Of a stretch of 64,000 bases of DNA, positions 61,974 through 64,000 are shown one piece after another. Numbering within the stretch: the first letter of the stretch is position 1; each line of letters opens with the position of its first letter. Made by a program: the position numbers and the translations under genes. The notes below the pieces were generated by a model. It did no database searches, had not been told where the DNA came from, and worked only from the letters and a program-made list of their open reading frames with translations. The stretch comes from Bog-756 sp963776225 (lineage in GTDB: Bacteria; Actinomycetota; Acidimicrobiia; Acidimicrobiales; RAAP-2): assembly GCA_963776225.1 (NCBI GenBank), contig CAVZLL010000002.1, forward strand, positions 186,001 through 250,000. The letters run 5' to 3'.

Positions 61974-62717
61974 TCGGGTGACGGCGGCCGCCCATCACCC
62001 GTACCGGAACGCTGTTCACCAATGCCGAGGGGATCAAGCGCCTCTCGGCGGTCTCCCACCCTCTTCTCGACGACCCCCCTGAGGTCGAGCTGTGCCGGGT
62101 GGGTTCCTGGTGGCCGCCGGGCCCATCAGTCCGCGAGGATGGTGCCTTCCCTTCGAACGCGGGTGGCGTGATCACCGATGATCGGTCCGGACAGGTCCCC
62201 CCTATAGGTTCGGAATGCCCGAGCCCGTAGGTGGGGCCCCGGATGTCCACCCGGTCCCAGCTGGCCAACCCGCCCGTGGTGATTCCCCACACCGTCCCCG
62301 GCGGTCAAGGGAGCGAGCGGAGCGAGAGCGAGAAGCGGAGGCCGGAGGGTGAGGCGAGGGACGAGCCGGCCCGGTAGGGGTCACCTTCCGAGCCGGCGCC
62401 TCGCAGCGTCGACCTTGACGGCCAAGGGGACCGCGTGAAACCGGAAGCCCCGTGACCAGGGAGGGTGACGTCAAGGTGACATCCAGCAGGTTCGAAGGTG
62501 ACAAACGCCACCACATCGTCACATTCGAATGGCGACCGCTTCGGCCCTGTGTGTTGCTGGACCACCGGAGGGTGACTGTGGGTCGCGCCGTCACAGCCCT
62601 CCTCAAGAGGGGTTGACGACCCAACATTTCACCCAACAACTCGGTTTGACCGGTCCTGAGCTGCTGAAACGGGAGCCGATGGGATCGGTCGCGACGTCGA
62701 GCGACATCCGAGAGGCC
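61974..62717. other. Non-coding right end of the island
   Basis: 744 bp without a convincing gene. It contains a purine-rich stretch (62308-62345) of GAGCGAGCGGAGCGAG-like repeats that can form a stem and several GTGAC-containing direct repeats (62463-62510). Long open frames through this stretch are antisense to tRNA-like sequence and are considered spurious. An integrase is not recognisable here. Confidence 0.6.
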
Positions 62718-62758
62718 ACTTGTAATCGTCAGGTCGTGGGTTCGACTCCCACCGCCGG
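62718..62758 (+). repeat. Attachment-site direct repeat, right copy (tRNA-Thr 3' fragment)
   Basis: Identical over 41 bases to 45657-45697 and differing at once on both sides. It lacks the 5' half of a tRNA, so it cannot be functional as tRNA. Confidence 0.93.
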
Positions 62759-62774
62759 TTCCGACGGTAGCCCT

Positions 62775-62804
62775 GCTGTGACGTTGCTGTGACGTTGCTG
62801 TGAC
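62775..62804. repeat. Tandem 11-bp repeat
   Basis: GCTGTGACGTT twice plus GCTGTGAC, 17 bp outside the right attachment repeat. Direct repeats beside the core are often recombinase arm sites; that role is only suggested here. The remainder up to egtB shows nothing else. Confidence 0.7.
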
Positions 62805-62967
62805 CTCGCGGTGTCCCGGAAGCTCGGCCACCAGCCATCCTGTAACGCGTTCCACCCCGGGCGGGACTGCCGCGATGATCCGAGAGCACTTCCGGGTATG
62901 TTCTCCTGTGGCGACGGGCCGACCCACCGGCACCGCCCGATCCCCAGCCGAACCGGAAGGAGCGGGG

Positions 62968-64000
62968 ATGTCCGACCTCCTGACGACCGTCGACGACCAG
63001 ATCCTGGCGGAGCGGTTCTCCGCAACCCGGCGGCTCACCGAGGAGCTCGCCGCCCCCCTCTCGGCCGAGGACCAGACCGTCCAGTCGATGCCCGACGTGA
63101 GCCCGACCAAGTGGCACCGGGCACATACCGCCTGGTTCTTCGAGACCTTCCTGCTGTCCCCCGGGCTCGAGGGCTACCACACCTTCCACCCGGCCTTTGC
63201 CTACCTCTTCAACTCCTACTACGAGGGGGTGGGCGCCCGGTACCCCCGCGCCGAGCGCGGCCTCCTGTCCCGTCCAGGGATCAGCCAGGTCGCCGCCTAC
63301 CGCGCACACGTCGACGAGGCCATGGCCCGCCTGTTCGAACACGGCCTCGACCGCCACGGCGCGTTCCTCGTCGAGCTCGGCGTCCAGCACGAGCAGCAGC
63401 ACCAGGAGCTGCTGCTCATGGACATCAAGCACGTCCTCTCGCGCAATCCGCTCCGACCCGCGTACAGCGAGCACGAGCTCCCCGGACCAGGCAGCCCCGG
63501 ACCGCTCACCTGGACCACCCATCCGGGTGGCACCGTGCCCATCGGCCACGGCGGCGGTGGGTTCGGCTTCGACAACGAGTTCCCCCGCCATCGGACCCAT
63601 CTCGAGCCCTTCGCGCTGGCCGACCGCACAGCGACCTGCGGCGACTGGATGGCCTTCATCGACGACGGCGGCTACCGGCGCCCGGAGCTCTGGCTCTCCG
63701 ACGGATGGGCGATGGTGACCGCCGAGGAATGGGGGTCCCCGTTCTACTGGACCGACCACAACGGCGCCTGGCACGAGTTCACCCTCGCCGGCGATGTCCC
63801 GGTCGACCCGACCCGCCCGGTGTGCCACGTGAGCTACTACGAGGCCGACGCCTATGCGCGGTGGACCGGCTGCCGACTGCCGACCGAGGCCGAGTGGGAG
63901 GCCGTGACCGCCGCGCACGAGGTCGGGCGCGAGGCCGATCGGGTCCGGAACGGACACGCCGCCCACCTCCTGGACACCCACGTCCTCCACCCGTCCGCGG
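62968..64000 (+). CDS. egtB: Ergothioneine biosynthesis protein EgtB (3' partial)
   Basis: 344 residues visible, running off the window. ATG has GGAAGGAG upstream. DinB-like N-terminal domain: KWHRAHTAWFFETFLLSPG and VQHEQQHQELLLMDIKHVL, with the His residues of the iron site. Formylglycine-generating-like domain follows: GGGGFGFDNEFPRH, GDWMAFIDDGGYRRPELWLSDG, and YYEADAYARWTGCRLPTEAEWE. EgtB joins hercynine with gamma-glutamylcysteine using O2 and Fe(II). Other egt genes would be expected beyond the window. It lies outside the island. Confidence 0.95.
   Translation, partial: MSDLLTTVDDQILAERFSATRRLTEELAAPLSAEDQTVQSMPDVSPTKWHRAHTAWFFETFLLSPGLEGYHTFHPAFAYLFNSYYEGVGARYPRAERGLLSRPGISQVAAYRAHVDEAMARLFEHGLDRHGAFLVELGVQHEQQHQELLLMDIKHVLSRNPLRPAYSEHELPGPGSPGPLTWTTHPGGTVPIGHGGGGFGFDNEFPRHRTHLEPFALADRTATCGDWMAFIDDGGYRRPELWLSDGWAMVTAEEWGSPFYWTDHNGAWHEFTLAGDVPVDPTRPVCHVSYYEADAYARWTGCRLPTEAEWEAVTAAHEVGREADRVRNGHAAHLLDTHVLHPSA

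Larger units (their letters stand above)
45657..62758. mobile_element. About 17-kb genomic island inserted at tRNA-Thr
   Basis: Bounded by the two perfect 41-bp repeats. It carries a self-contained set of glutamine-synthetase-like, amidotransferase, glutamate-synthase-like and flavin genes plus a permease and regulator, and an IS481-family remnant next to the tRNA. No integrase, relaxase or phage gene can be seen, so it is likely immobilised or mobilised in trans. Confidence 0.85.

Noticed and set aside
45657..62758. Prophage
   Set aside because: No capsid, terminase, portal, lysis or integrase gene could be recognised between the att-like repeats.
62202..63990. Long minus-strand open frames through the right att repeat and egtB, with phrases such as SRTHDLTITS and SNPRPDDYK
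   Set aside because: These are the usual spurious translations antisense to tRNA 3' sequence; egtB on the plus strand has clear family motifs.

Overview
The window is high-GC bacterial DNA of actinobacterial character, plausibly class Acidimicrobiia although no 16S or marker gene settles that. Pointers are an F420-type luciferase-like oxidoreductase, GpgS glucosyl-3-phosphoglycerate synthase, OtsA/OtsB trehalose synthesis, EgtB of ergothioneine synthesis, an ECF42 sigma factor with its DGPF partner, frequent GTG starts and 4-bp gene overlaps. About a dozen conserved genes are broken by single-base frame changes while both halves stay conserved. These look like sequencing or assembly indels, not true pseudogenes, so such genes are annotated over their whole reconstructed span.

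Layout. 0-5 kb: an HTH protein, an EthD-like protein, the ECF42/DGPF pair, a 9-copy 9-bp minisatellite, YceI and a FEN-type 5'-3' exonuclease. 5-8.3 kb: an end-joining-like set (ATP-dependent DNA ligase, PHP phosphoesterase, LigD-type primase-polymerase). 8.3-12.5 kb: a nucleotide pyrophosphatase-like enzyme with unusual domain order, and an ABC exporter. 12.7-16.1 kb: EthD-like protein, LLM oxidoreductase and a phytoene-desaturase-like FAD enzyme. 16.2-28.9 kb: an aa3/caa3-type cytochrome c oxidase locus with CoxB, CoxA and CoxC, a CoxB-like cupredoxin, two CtaG proteins, a TlpA thioredoxin, two SCO proteins (one fused to a polytopic membrane domain), a lipoprotein and small membrane proteins. 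29-45.6 kb: SDR, a PD-(D/E)XK nuclease-like pair, patatin, hexapeptide acyltransferase, methyltransferase, an EthD protein, a P450/TetR pair with a clear promoter and operator, a threonine synthase/MoaD pair, GpgS, an MFS exporter with its TetR regulator, OtsA, OtsB and a LytR_C protein.

45.66-62.76 kb is the most interesting part. A complete tRNA-Thr(TGT) carries a 41-bp 3'-terminal segment that recurs perfectly 17 kb downstream, the signature of a genomic island inserted at a tRNA gene. No integrase is seen, only an IS481-type transposase remnant. The cargo is a coherent nitrogen-metabolism set: three divergent glutamine-synthetase-fold ligases, a three-protein 'split glutamate synthase' (class II amidotransferase, GXGXG protein, FMN/FeS synthase domain) like GlxBCD or N-methylglutamate synthase MgsABC, a DAO-family FAD amine oxidoreductase, a class I amidotransferase, an Fe/2-oxoglutarate dioxygenase, a pyridoxamine-oxidase-fold flavoprotein, an APC amine/amino-acid permease, two universal-stress-type proteins, a small ABM/zinc-ribbon protein and an XRE-cupin (PuuR-like) regulator. 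The inferred job is uptake of an amine, gamma-glutamylation, transfer to an N-alkyl-glutamate-type intermediate and flavin-dependent oxidation, returning glutamate. This resembles the N-methylglutamate or Puu pathways in a new arrangement. EgtB follows just outside the island and runs off the end of the window.
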